DNA from: Verrucomicrobiales bacterium | Lineage (GTDB): Bacteria > Verrucomicrobiota > Verrucomicrobiia > Limisphaerales > UBA11320 | Length of the DNA stretch: 64,000 nucleotides | Assembly: GCA_016793885.1 (NCBI GenBank) | Contig: JAEUHE010000117.1 | Location: 1-64,000 of the forward strand | Reading direction: 5' to 3' | Shown: piece after piece, positions 7,898 through 16,819 of the stretch | How positions within the stretch are numbered: position 1 is the stretch's first letter | Layout of the letters: each line of letters begins with the position of its first letter | The notes under the pieces: model-generated | Seen by the model: the letters and a program-made list of their open reading frames with translations, nothing else | Told to the model about the DNA's origin: nothing | Databases searched by the model: none | Made by a program: the position numbers and the translations under genes

Positions 7898-9277
7898 CTA
7901 GTGAGCCGATTGCGCCGTAGCCAACTCGCGCCGATTCAACAGCCAGATCCCCAGCACGGCGAAGAATCCGCCGGCCACCACCACGATCTGCAGCCATGCC
8001 GAAGCCAGCAGGATCCAGGTCACGCTGCGACCCGTGCTGAGCAAATCCACGGGCGAGGCCACATCAATCAACTTCACCACCGCCAGAATACCCTTGAAGA
8101 GAGGCAAGAACAAGGCGTCCAGGACCGGACGGACAGTTTGAAACTCGTCGGGTCGACCGCCGATCACCGTCTGGTTGCTGACCGAATCCGCCAACGTCCC
8201 GCTGGACATGATGACGACCAGCACGCTCAACGAGCAAAAGGCGGCCACCGGAAACGAGGTGATGCTGGCGGCAGCGAGCCCCAAGGCAGCGAGGAGCGCC
8301 AGCCAAGCGAGCAGAATGCCCAGGCCGCGGAAGAAATTGAAACCAAAGCTCCCGTCGCGATAGAGGATCTCGATGCCTTCATCCAGAGGAAACAGCAGGG
8401 TTACATCCTCCCGGCTTTGAAAAAAGACCAGGAGCCGCCCTTGCGAGTCCACCAGATTGCTGGGAATCCGAAACTCCTGAAAGGAATCCGAGGCAAGGCG
8501 CATCGGCGGTAGATCGCCCCGCTCGGTGGACCCCGGGGTGCTGAATTGCCAAACCCCGCCGTACAAACCGGCATCGTTGGTGGAGGCGGCGTAAAACTTG
8601 ACCCGAACGAACAGAGGCTGATCCCCTAGCTGCGTGGCTGGCAGTCCGAGATCGAATCGCCAGACGCGCGTGGAGCGCGGAGGAACAATCTGGGCGCCGG
8701 CGTAGACCTGCTCGGCAATCGTCTGCCAGGTTTGCGCCCGGTCCTCCGGCTGCATCGTGGCCACATTGGGCACCTGGTTGAAACGCGTCCGAATCTCCTC
8801 TTCCAGATTCAAAGGTTCGGGTTTGAACCCCGCCCTGGCCACCATCACTTCCTGACGAAGGATCTCCTGTTGAATCGGATGGAGTCTCGAGGCTCGCCAA
8901 TGGAGGAGGCTGTAGGTAGCCAAGCCGGCCACTCCCAGAAGCGCGGTGTTCAAGGCCAGGATTCCGAGCCATTTGCCCAGCCAGATCTGCCAGCGGCCAA
9001 CCGGCTTCACCGCCACCATCTGGATCTGGCACTCATCGACATCCCGAGCCAGGCTCCCGCAGGCCAGCCACACCGTCGCCAACCCGAGCAGAAAGCTGGT
9101 CACACTCAGGGTGTAGGTCAGCAGGATCTGCACAAATCCCCGCGCCGTGCCGTCGTCCTTCAAGATGAGCGGCAAACCCACCACCGCGCCGAGCAAGAGG
9201 ACGGCGAGCACCCAGAACAGCTTGAACCGAAAGGCTGACTTCCAGGTAAGGCGAGCGATGGCTAACAATGGTTTCAT
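7898..9277 (-). CDS. ABC-2 type transporter permease
   Basis: A 459-residue membrane subunit. A first helix lies at about 18-38 (FKLFWVLAVLLLGAVVG), with further helices at about 50-75 and 103-125. A large soluble insertion with beta-rich sequence spans about 145-310, and a C-terminal block of helices spans about 318-445. It ends with a short basic/polar tail. This layout fits ABC-2/NosY-type permeases with an extracytoplasmic domain between helices. It begins 6 bases after the stop of the ATPase gene and is followed by the helical anchor protein, so the three are co-transcribed. The substrate cannot be told from sequence. Confidence 0.85.
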   Translation of the reverse strand: MKPLLAIARLTWKSAFRFKLFWVLAVLLLGAVVGLPLILKDDGTARGFVQILLTYTLSVTSFLLGLATVWLACGSLARDVDECQIQMVAVKPVGRWQIWLGKWLGILALNTALLGVAGLATYSLLHWRASRLHPIQQEILRQEVMVARAGFKPEPLNLEEEIRTRFNQVPNVATMQPEDRAQTWQTIAEQVYAGAQIVPPRSTRVWRFDLGLPATQLGDQPLFVRVKFYAASTNDAGLYGGVWQFSTPGSTERGDLPPMRLASDSFQEFRIPSNLVDSQGRLLVFFQSREDVTLLFPLDEGIEILYRDGSFGFNFFRGLGILLAWLALLAALGLAAASITSFPVAAFCSLSVLVVIMSSGTLADSVSNQTVIGGRPDEFQTVRPVLDALFLPLFKGILAVVKLIDVASPVDLLSTGRSVTWILLASAWLQIVVVAGGFFAVLGIWLLNRRELATAQSAH

Positions 9278-9283
9278 GCGCGG

Positions 9284-10552
9284 CTAGGACTTGGGCTTGC
9301 GCAGCAGGTTGGCCAACTTCTCGTTGGCTTGCGCCACCGATTCCGGACTCGGGGCCGACGCGGCCGAGGGAGCCGGAGCAGCCGCCTCAGCCTCGGTCGG
9401 GGAAACGGAGGCTGTTGACGGGGAAGTCTTGGGAGCACCTTTGACCAAGGCGGATAGTTTTTCGTTGGGCACCGGAGCGGCCGGGGCCAGCGAGGGGGAC
9501 GCCGGATCGGCGGCCGTCGCGGGACTCGCCGCCACCAGCCGTTCCAGGACCTTGTTCGAGGAGGCTCCCCCCGACGCCTCATCCCCGCGAAGATAGGCTG
9601 CCACGCGGTTTCCGGACGTCGCCCCGGAAGTGGCCGACGCGGACTGACGCGCCCGTTCCACCACATCCAGAAAATAGCTCTCCAAATTCTGGGTGGGATT
9701 GTCGACCTTCACTTTGTCCGCCGCCGCCTCGCTGCGAATGATCTCCAGCACACGATCCAGGGTCGGCCGTGAGAGCACCGGAGTCGTGATGCGCAAGGAA
9801 TCCGGCCGAGCGAGGAGATCGTGGAGCGGACCCATGGCTTGAATGCGCCCCCCGTAGTAGATCACCACCCGGTCACAGACATCTTCAACATCCGCGAGCA
9901 AGTGGCTGGTCAGGATCACGGTCTTGCCACGGCGGGCCAACGCGACGATGACATCCTTGACCTCGCGACATCCGATCGGATCCAGTCCGGCGGTGGGTTC
10001 ATCCAGAATGATCAGGTCAGGATCGTTGATCAGCGCCTGGGCCAGCCCGATGCGTCGCTGCATGCCCTTGGAGAACTCCCCTACCGCGCGGGTATTCGCC
10101 TGGCTCAGGCCGACCATTTCGAGCAATTGGTCGGAACGGCGCGCCCGCTCCTTAGCCTCGATCTGAAAGAGCTGACCGAAGAAATCCAACGTCTCCTTCG
10201 AGTTGAGGAACCGGTATAGGTAGGATTCCTCCGGGAGGTAACCGATCTTGGACTTGGTCGCCACATGGCGGGGAGAATGACCAAAGATCTCAATATGACC
10301 CTTGGTCGGATTCAACAGCCCGAGCAGCATCTTGACCGTGGTCGACTTGCCCGAGCCATTGGGGCCCAGCAGGCCGAAGATTTCTCCGCGACGGATCTCG
10401 AAGTCCACATTGTCGACGGCCCGGGCCTTGGGCCGGCCCCAAAAGTCACTAAAGACCTTGGTCAGTCCGCGCACCGCGACAACAACTTCGTTCGCCGATC
10501 CAGGCGAACTGGAGGCGCCTGCCTCCGCTGGGTTAGATCCCAATGGGTTCAT
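9284..10552 (-). CDS. ABC transporter ATP-binding protein with Ala/Pro-rich tail
   Basis: A 422-residue ATPase of the ABC-2 (CcmA/NatA-like) class. Walker A is GPNGSGKST (about 59-67), the signature is FSKGMQRR (about 155), Walker B is LIILDEPTAGLDP (about 175-187), and the switch His is in LTSHLLADVED. The ATPase domain ends near residue 300. The remaining 120 residues are Ala/Pro/Ser-rich and disordered-looking, with three similar short helices: NKVLERL (333), NEKLSALVKG (363) and NEKLANLLRKPK (410). First gene of the three-gene operon; it is divergent from yebC across 250 bp. The tail is not needed for the ATPase and may be an interaction arm. Confidence 0.9.
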   Translation of the reverse strand: MNPLGSNPAEAGASSSPGSANEVVVAVRGLTKVFSDFWGRPKARAVDNVDFEIRRGEIFGLLGPNGSGKSTTVKMLLGLLNPTKGHIEIFGHSPRHVATKSKIGYLPEESYLYRFLNSKETLDFFGQLFQIEAKERARRSDQLLEMVGLSQANTRAVGEFSKGMQRRIGLAQALINDPDLIILDEPTAGLDPIGCREVKDVIVALARRGKTVILTSHLLADVEDVCDRVVIYYGGRIQAMGPLHDLLARPDSLRITTPVLSRPTLDRVLEIIRSEAAADKVKVDNPTQNLESYFLDVVERARQSASATSGATSGNRVAAYLRGDEASGGASSNKVLERLVAASPATAADPASPSLAPAAPVPNEKLSALVKGAPKTSPSTASVSPTEAEAAAPAPSAASAPSPESVAQANEKLANLLRKPKS

Positions 10553-10766
10553 AGCATTAGGTTTGATGGTTTAGACGCTACCAAGGACTGTTCGGCATGG
10601 TCACCTTAAAATATGCGTCCTTCCGCGCTTGACCTTGCCTTGGGGCCATGTAGGTATGGCCCTTTGCTAGTGTAATCCGAATGGAACCGGTCTGTCCCAT
10701 GAGCGACGACCGGTCCCGCCCGGCTAGCTGCACGTTGATATTAAGACGCACGTTTGAGAGATAGGC

Positions 10767-10798
10767 AAACGACTGGAAACGACCGGACCGTAAACGAC
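10767..10798 (+). repeat. Triple AAACGAC direct repeat upstream of yebC
   Basis: AAACGAC occurs at 10767, 10777 and 10792, the last one five bases before the yebC ATG at 10803. The first two are one helical turn apart. No Shine-Dalgarno-like GGAGG is seen in this leader. It may be a regulator site or chance. Confidence 0.35.
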
Positions 10799-10802
10799 CG
10801 AT

Positions 10803-11531
10803 ATGGCAGGACATAGTAGATGGGCGAAGGTTAAGCACTTCAAAGGCGGCATCGACGCCAAACGAGGCAAAATCTTCGCTAAACTCGGCAAAGAGATAAC
10901 CATCGCCACCAAATTGGGAGGCGCCGATCCCGGAATGAACCCGCGATTGCGCATGGTCCTGCTCAAATGCCGTGGGGCCAATATGCCCAACGACAATATA
11001 GACCGAGCCATCAAAAAAGCCACCGGGGCAGGCGAGACGGTGGTCTATGAGGACCTCACCTACGAGGTTTACGGCCCACACGGGGTAGCGATGCTCGTGG
11101 AACTGAGCACCGACAACCGGAACCGGACCGCCGCGGAGATCCGCAGCCTGCTGAGCAAGAATGGCGGTTCCATTGCCACCGCGGGCGCAGTAAGCCGCCT
11201 GTTTCATCGCAAAGGCCAGATCGTCGTCGCCAAGGAATCCATCGCTGAGGACCGTCTGATGGAACTCGCCCTGGAAGCCGGAGCCCAGGATTTCAAGACC
11301 GACGAACACGGGTATGAGATTATCACGGATCCAGGGCATTTCGAGGCGGTCCATAAACAAATCGACGCCCAAGGAATTAAATGCGAAGTCGCCGAGGTGA
11401 CCTCCCTTCCGGAGATCACTGTGCCGCTGGCCGACGACGCCGCGAAAGCGGCAGTAAACCGACTGATCGAGGTCATTGAGGACCACGACGACGTGAAGGA
11501 AGTCTACTCGAATGCCGAATTTTCCGATTGA
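10803..11531 (+). CDS. yebC: YebC/PmpR family regulatory or translation factor
   Basis: A 242-residue protein with the family's diagnostic opening MAGHSRWAKVKHFKGG and the blocks PRLRMVLLKCRGANMPNDNI and YEVYGPHGVAML. Length and motifs match the family throughout (usual length about 240-250). Members are cytoplasmic. They were first described as DNA-binding regulators; more recent work links some of them to relief of ribosome stalling at proline stretches. The start at 10803 is fixed by the conserved N-terminus. It is transcribed away from the ABC operon, and the MMPL exporter gene follows 99 bases downstream without an obvious strong terminator. Confidence 0.95.
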   Translation: MAGHSRWAKVKHFKGGIDAKRGKIFAKLGKEITIATKLGGADPGMNPRLRMVLLKCRGANMPNDNIDRAIKKATGAGETVVYEDLTYEVYGPHGVAMLVELSTDNRNRTAAEIRSLLSKNGGSIATAGAVSRLFHRKGQIVVAKESIAEDRLMELALEAGAQDFKTDEHGYEIITDPGHFEAVHKQIDAQGIKCEVAEVTSLPEITVPLADDAAKAAVNRLIEVIEDHDDVKEVYSNAEFSD

Positions 11532-11630
11532 AGATTCCAAGGGATTCCCTGCCCTGCACCCCGCAGGCCCGACCTCCCGATCGGGGGCCTTCGGTAAGAC
11601 CCACGCCGCCCGGCTCACCTAAGCCAGCGA

Positions 11631-14354
11631 ATGCCTGAATCTCCTTCACCCGTCAGCACGCGCTGCCTTCAATGGCTTTCCGATGCGATTTACTCGCATC
11701 GAAAGGCGTTCCTCTATCCACAGCTTCTGCTCACCGCCCTGTGCCTGTGGTACACCTACGAGAATCTGGAATTCAACACCAGCCGTGACTCCCTGGTCGG
11801 ATCCGACAAGGCCTACCACGAGCTGTTCCGCAAGTTTCGCCGCGAGTTTCCGGTTCAGGACGATCTGGTCGTGGTGGTGGAGAGTGAGAATCTCGAAAAA
11901 AACCGCCAGTTCGTCGAACGACTCGGAGCCTATCTGGAGGCGGAGACGAATCTCGTCACCGGCATCTTCTATCGCCACGACCTAACTATGATGGGGACGA
12001 AAGCGTTGCTCTTCGCTCCCACCAATGACCTTATATCGTTGGGCGATCAGCTGGAAGCGTTTGCCCCCTCGATCCAACAATTCGCCCAAGCCACCAACTT
12101 GGTGGCCCTCTTTGCCGAGGTCAACCGACAGTTCAGAACCGCGAAACGCGACAACGAGGAACAGGGGGAAAAACTGGTCCAAGCCATCCCGGCATTGAGC
12201 CGGATTGTGGCGCTGGCCACCGACAGCTTGCGCCGGGTAGGCACTCCACCTTCCCCAGGGGTGACGGCGCTCTTCGACGGAGGCAGTGACGCGCAGAAGA
12301 AGATGTACATCACCATGGCCGATGGCCATATCTTCCTGCTGGTCGCCAAGGCCAAATCGGACGAGATGACCGGGAAGGCCATCAACAAAATGCGACAGCT
12401 CATCGCCCGGACCCAAATCGAAGTTCCGGGCCTGAACGTCGGGCTCACCGGGGAACCGGTGCTGGAGGTGGACGAAATGCGCCAGTCGCAAGATGACAGC
12501 ACTCTGGCTACCATTGTCGCTCTCATCGCCGTCGCCTTGATCTTCATCTATGGCTATCATGAGACGGGACGGCCGCTCAAAGCCAATCTCTGCCTCCTGG
12601 TGGGACTGGCCTACAGCATCGGCTTCACCACCCTCGCAGTGGGTCACCTGAATATTCTGACCATCACCTTCTTCCCGATCCTGATCGGGCTGGCGATCGA
12701 CTTCGGCGTGCATCTCATCACTCGCTATGAGGAGGAGCTGCGGAAGGGGAAAAGCGAACGGGAAGCGATCGAGAAGGCCATCGTGAATACGGGCGTCGGA
12801 ATTTTCACCGGGGCGCTGACCACCGCAGGCGCCTTCTTCGCCATGGCGTTCACCAATTTTCAAGGCATCCGTGAGATGGGAATCATCTGCGGTGGAGGCA
12901 TGATCGTGAGCCTGATTCCCATGATGACGCTGCTGCCCGTCCTGCTGCTGCGCGGGACGCAGAATCAGATCGATCAGGAGAAAGGCGAGGTCCTGCAGAA
13001 GGAGGAGGCCGCGGGAGTGGATCGTCGCGCAAAACTAGAACAGCTCTGGCTTCGTCATCCCATCCCCGTGACGCTGCTCGTGGCCGCCATCACGGCCTGG
13101 TCCTGGCAGTCGCTCCAGCGCGTCCGGTTTGATTACAACCTCCTGAACATGCAGAGCGAGGGCCTGGCCGCAGTGGTCTATCAGGACAAGCTGATTCAAT
13201 CCTCCACCCGATCCGTGCTCTATGGGGCGGTCGTCGCCGATGATCGCGCCGAGGCCCTGCGTCTCCAGCAGGAGATTGAGAAACTGCCGAGCGTCGGCTC
13301 GGTGGACTCCCTCGTGCCCATGCTGGCGGAAAGCACCGAGCCCAAGATTCCGCTGATCCAGCGCGTGAAGCGACTGCTGGCCCCGATCCAGTTTTCACCC
13401 GCCGACGCGCGTCCGGTGGATCTCATGGCTCTCAACCAAACGCTGTTCGCCCTCCATGGCTATCTCACCCTGGCCATGGACCTGACCGTGAAGGAAAAGC
13501 CGGATCTCCACCAAACACTGAAAGTCCTCCGCAGCGAGATCGGAGATCTGCTGAACGAAATGCGGGCAGGAGAAAAAACCTGGGTGGCCGAGCGCCTGGC
13601 CAGATACCAGCAGGCGCTGTTGAATGACGTGCACCACATGCTGGGCCTGCTGAAGCAGCAATCGACCCAGCCAAATCTCAGCGAGCAAGACATCCCCCAG
13701 GAAATCCGGGAGCGCTTTGTGGGCGTCACCGGCAAATACCTGCTGCAGGTGTATCCCAAAAAGAACATCTGGGAGCGGGCCGCCCAGGAAGAATTCGTGG
13801 CCGAGCTGCGTGGGGTACTGCCCACGGTCACCGGGACACCGGTGCAGCTCCTGGAGTACACGACCCTGTTGAAGGACAGCTTCGTTGAGGCGGCGTACTA
13901 CTCCCTCGCCGCCATCTCGGTGCTGGTGCTGATCCATTTTCGTCGGATCAGCTGTCTCTTATTGGCGCTCGTCCCCGTTTTCTTGGGAGCGATTTGGATG
14001 GGTGGATTGATGGGATACTACGGGATTCCCTTCAACCCAGCCAATGTCATGACTCTGCCCCTCCTGGTGGGTATCGGGGTCACCAACGGCATCCACATAC
14101 TAAATCGCTATGCAGAAGAGAATAATCCAAGCATCTTGGCGCGAAGCACCGGTAAGGCCGTGCTGGTGTCCGGACTCACCACCATTGCCGGCTTCGGAAG
14201 CCTGATCCTCGCAAAACACCGAGGAATCGAGAGCTTGGGAACCATCATGTCCATCGGGGTCGCGACTTGTATGCTGGCGGGACTGACGTTCCTCCCGGCA
14301 CTGCTCAATCTGCTCGAGCGGATGGGCTGGTCGATAAGAAAAAACCCAGTGTGA
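11631..14354 (+). CDS. MMPL/RND superfamily exporter
   Basis: A 907-residue inner-membrane protein with the duplicated RND plan. Helix 1 lies at about 27-44, a periplasmic domain at about 45-285, and five helices at about 288-450 (including ILIGLAIDFGVHLITRYEEE and FTGALTTAGAFFAMAF). A second half has a helix near 478-495, a periplasmic domain, and helices at about 765-895 (LLVGIGVTNGIHILNRYAEE). Residues about 600-690 form a predicted coiled coil inserted in the second periplasmic domain. The layout is like HpnN-type hopanoid or lipid exporters, but no hopanoid genes are present. No membrane-fusion partner is adjacent, as usual for MMPL proteins. A lipid substrate is plausible, given the MCE operon that follows. 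Confidence 0.85.
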   Translation: MPESPSPVSTRCLQWLSDAIYSHRKAFLYPQLLLTALCLWYTYENLEFNTSRDSLVGSDKAYHELFRKFRREFPVQDDLVVVVESENLEKNRQFVERLGAYLEAETNLVTGIFYRHDLTMMGTKALLFAPTNDLISLGDQLEAFAPSIQQFAQATNLVALFAEVNRQFRTAKRDNEEQGEKLVQAIPALSRIVALATDSLRRVGTPPSPGVTALFDGGSDAQKKMYITMADGHIFLLVAKAKSDEMTGKAINKMRQLIARTQIEVPGLNVGLTGEPVLEVDEMRQSQDDSTLATIVALIAVALIFIYGYHETGRPLKANLCLLVGLAYSIGFTTLAVGHLNILTITFFPILIGLAIDFGVHLITRYEEELRKGKSEREAIEKAIVNTGVGIFTGALTTAGAFFAMAFTNFQGIREMGIICGGGMIVSLIPMMTLLPVLLLRGTQNQIDQEKGEVLQKEEAAGVDRRAKLEQLWLRHPIPVTLLVAAITAWSWQSLQRVRFDYNLLNMQSEGLAAVVYQDKLIQSSTRSVLYGAVVADDRAEALRLQQEIEKLPSVGSVDSLVPMLAESTEPKIPLIQRVKRLLAPIQFSPADARPVDLMALNQTLFALHGYLTLAMDLTVKEKPDLHQTLKVLRSEIGDLLNEMRAGEKTWVAERLARYQQALLNDVHHMLGLLKQQSTQPNLSEQDIPQEIRERFVGVTGKYLLQVYPKKNIWERAAQEEFVAELRGVLPTVTGTPVQLLEYTTLLKDSFVEAAYYSLAAISVLVLIHFRRISCLLLALVPVFLGAIWMGGLMGYYGIPFNPANVMTLPLLVGIGVTNGIHILNRYAEENNPSILARSTGKAVLVSGLTTIAGFGSLILAKHRGIESLGTIMSIGVATCMLAGLTFLPALLNLLERMGWSIRKNPV

Positions 14355-14550
14355 CAATGCACAGTCAACACTGGGTCGGGAGGAACCGAGGATAAAACCT
14401 CAATCGTGCAAATAAGTTATTGGAATGCCCTTGAAAGTCAATTGCCTTATTCAAATGGATGGGTTTAATCCCATTCGGATCCCCTTTATGCTTATCGGGG
14501 ATTCCAGAAACTCCCGGGCGGCCTTCCGGCCTCGTCTGGGCGACTCTTTC

Positions 14551-16062
14551 ATGTTCAGGCACTTGGCACAAATACTTGTCTTTGCATTACTTACATTCAT
14601 ACCGATCTCGCATCTTGTAACGGCATCGGGGCTTGATGATGGTCCGGACGTTGGACCGGCTTTTGACCGCTTCTCCCTGACGCTGGACGTGGGGGAGCGG
14701 GAGGAGTGGTTGGGGCCCTTGTATTTTGAGGAGCGCAAGGGAGAGACCAGTGGTTGGGGTATCCCGCCGTTCGTGACTTGGACCGAGGACGCCGGCACCG
14801 AGTCGGCCGAACTGGACATTTTGTACCCGGTTCTGACCTACGACCGGTTTGGCAGCGAGACCCGATGGCAGCTGTTCCAGTGGTTGAACTTTTCAGGAAA
14901 CCAAACGATGGAGGGCTCGGACAAGCGACGCTTCAATCTCTTCCCGTTCTACTTCCAACAGCGTTCCAAGGACCCAACCAACAACTACACCGCCTACTTC
15001 CCGTTTTACGGCACGTTCAAGAACCGCTTCTTCCGGGATGAGGTTCATTTTGTGATGCTTCCCCTCTATGTGCAGAGCAAGAAGCGCGGCGTAGTGACGG
15101 ACAACTACCTGTATCCCTTCTTCCATTGGCGGCAAGGTGCGGGGGTGCGCGGATGGCAGGCCTGGCCGCTGGTCGGCAGTGAGCACAAGCCGGTCACCCA
15201 ACGAACCAACATGTGGGACGAACTGGAGGAGATTCCCGGCCACGAAAAGTTCTTCTTCGCCTGGCCCTTTTTTCTCAAGGAGCGCGAACGGATCGGCACC
15301 ACCAATGAACTCCGGAGCCTGGTGCTGGCCCCACTGTTTAGCTCGGAAAGGTCCCCAATGCGCGATTCCTGGGCGTTTCCCTGGCCGATTGGTTTCCGGC
15401 GGACTATCGACCGCGAGAAGGGCTATCGAGAATGGGATGCCCCCTGGCCTTTCGTCGTCTTCGCCCGCGGGGAGGGCAAGCATACCGACCGGGTTTGGCC
15501 GTTGTTCAGTCGATCGCAATCACCCACCCTCCGTACCAGCTTCTACCTCTGGCCATTCTATCGCGGCAGCCACGTCGATGCCCCTCCGTTTGCGCGGGAT
15601 CACCATCGTTTCCTTATCTATGCGTTTTCGGACTTGCGCGAGCGGAACGTGGATACGGGCGAGGAGTTGCATCGCATGAACGCCTGGCCGCTCTTTACCT
15701 ACCGACGCGACTTTCAGGGCCGCCAACGGTTTCAGGCTCTGGCCCTCCTGGAACCCTTGCTCCCGACCAGCAAGAGCATCGAGAGAGATTACTCGCCCGT
15801 GTGGTCTCTCTGGCGATCGGAATCCAACCCTAAAACCGGAGCGCGGAGCGAGTCCTTGCTGTGGAACCTGTACCGTCGGGAAACCACCCCGACCCGCAAA
15901 AAATGCTCGCTCCTGTTCGGTCTCTTCCAGTATCAGACCGGCGCTGATGGTAAGCGAATGAAGCTATTTTACTGCCCGATAGGAAAATCCGGAACCGCGG
16001 TCCAGTCGGCCTCGAAGCCGGATGCGGGCTCCGGCCAACCGTCAACGCCCCCAGCCCCTTGA
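14551..16062 (+). CDS. Secreted aromatic 'WPF' repeat protein leading the MCE operon
   Basis: The start chosen is the ATG at 14551, which gives 503 residues and a signal peptide (HLAQILVFALLTFIPISHL); the frame is open back to 14425. The mature protein is a run of at least ten short units ending in a Trp/Tyr/Phe-Pro-Phe-like motif: LFPFYFQQR, YFPFYGTFK, YPFFHWRQG, WPFFLKERE, FPWPIGFRR, WPFVVFAR, VWPLFSRS, LWPFYRG, AWPLFTYRRD. The alternating aromatic pattern suggests a repeated beta structure, perhaps a barrel or propeller on the outer membrane. It ends 7 bases before the MlaE-like permease, so it is probably part of the lipid-transport operon. Function is unknown; outer-membrane partner is an inference. 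Confidence 0.75.
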   Translation: MFRHLAQILVFALLTFIPISHLVTASGLDDGPDVGPAFDRFSLTLDVGEREEWLGPLYFEERKGETSGWGIPPFVTWTEDAGTESAELDILYPVLTYDRFGSETRWQLFQWLNFSGNQTMEGSDKRRFNLFPFYFQQRSKDPTNNYTAYFPFYGTFKNRFFRDEVHFVMLPLYVQSKKRGVVTDNYLYPFFHWRQGAGVRGWQAWPLVGSEHKPVTQRTNMWDELEEIPGHEKFFFAWPFFLKERERIGTTNELRSLVLAPLFSSERSPMRDSWAFPWPIGFRRTIDREKGYREWDAPWPFVVFARGEGKHTDRVWPLFSRSQSPTLRTSFYLWPFYRGSHVDAPPFARDHHRFLIYAFSDLRERNVDTGEELHRMNAWPLFTYRRDFQGRQRFQALALLEPLLPTSKSIERDYSPVWSLWRSESNPKTGARSESLLWNLYRRETTPTRKKCSLLFGLFQYQTGADGKRMKLFYCPIGKSGTAVQSASKPDAGSGQPSTPPAP

Positions 16063-16069
16063 TCGACAC

Positions 16070-16819
16070 ATGTTTCAGAACATAGGCGAAATCATCCTGA
16101 TGCTGGGCCGGACCATCGCCGCCCTGCCCAACTCGTTCCGCCAGAGGCGTAAGATTCTCGAACAGCTCTTTGAGATCGGCAACTGCAGCCTGCTCATGGC
16201 GTGCGTGATTTCGCTGTTCATTGGCGGGGTCGTGGCGCTGCAAAGCGGGCCCGTTCTGGCCGAGCGTGGGTTGGCGTCGGCCTTGGGCGGTTTGGTGGGG
16301 ATCTCCCTGGCCAAAGAACTGAGCCCGGTCATGATGGCCGTCTTGATCGCCGGCCGAATCGGCTCGGCCATGGCGGCGGAGATCGGTTCGATGCAGGTCT
16401 ACCAGGAGATCGATGCGCTGCGCACCATGAACATCAATCCGATTCACTACCTGGTGCTGCCCCGGATGGTGGCCATCTGCATCGCCCTGCCTCTGCTGGT
16501 GCTCTTCTCCATGCTGGTGGGCTGGTTTGGCGGCGCGTTCGTCTCCGTGGTCAACCACCAGATTGGCATCACTTTTCAGACCTTCCTCGGAAACCTCAAG
16601 GATGTCGTCGACTTCAAGGACATCATGAATGGGTTGGTCAAGAGCCTCGTGTTCGCTTTTATGATCGGCACGGTCTCCTGCCACCAGGGACTCACCACCA
16701 TCGGCGGCCCGCGGGGCATCGGCCGCTCCGTGACCAAGGCCGTGGTCAACTCCATCGTGATGATTCTGATCGCGGATTACTACCTCACCCGCTTCCTGAT
16801 CACTTTCGACTATGACTGA
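16070..16819 (+). CDS. mlaE: MlaE-like ABC lipid transporter permease
   Basis: A 249-residue permease of the MlaE/YrbE family, which forms the inner-membrane core of MCE phospholipid transporters. Starting at ATG 16070 it has an N-terminal amphipathic helix, then membrane helices including SLLMACVISLFIGGVVALQ. The conserved family stretch reads KELSPVMMAVLIAGRIGSA (about 82-100), with EIDALRTMNINPIHYLVLPR following. The frame is open upstream to 16022, but that would overlap the preceding gene. It overlaps the ATPase gene by 8 bases, which indicates translational coupling. Confidence 0.92.
   Translation: MFQNIGEIILMLGRTIAALPNSFRQRRKILEQLFEIGNCSLLMACVISLFIGGVVALQSGPVLAERGLASALGGLVGISLAKELSPVMMAVLIAGRIGSAMAAEIGSMQVYQEIDALRTMNINPIHYLVLPRMVAICIALPLLVLFSMLVGWFGGAFVSVVNHQIGITFQTFLGNLKDVVDFKDIMNGLVKSLVFAFMIGTVSCHQGLTTIGGPRGIGRSVTKAVVNSIVMILIADYYLTRFLITFDYD

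Noticed and set aside
6503-8512. A 669-codon open frame on the plus strand
   Set aside because: It runs antisense to the helical ABC-operon protein and part of the permease, and its translation is Gln/Arg/His-rich, as expected from the reverse of GC-rich coding DNA.
14344-14376. Terminator after the MMPL gene
   Set aside because: ACCCAGTGT and ACACTGGGT form a stem, but the stop codon lies inside it and the run of identical bases is an A tract on the 5' side of the plus strand; it would suit a minus-strand transcript, and none is present.
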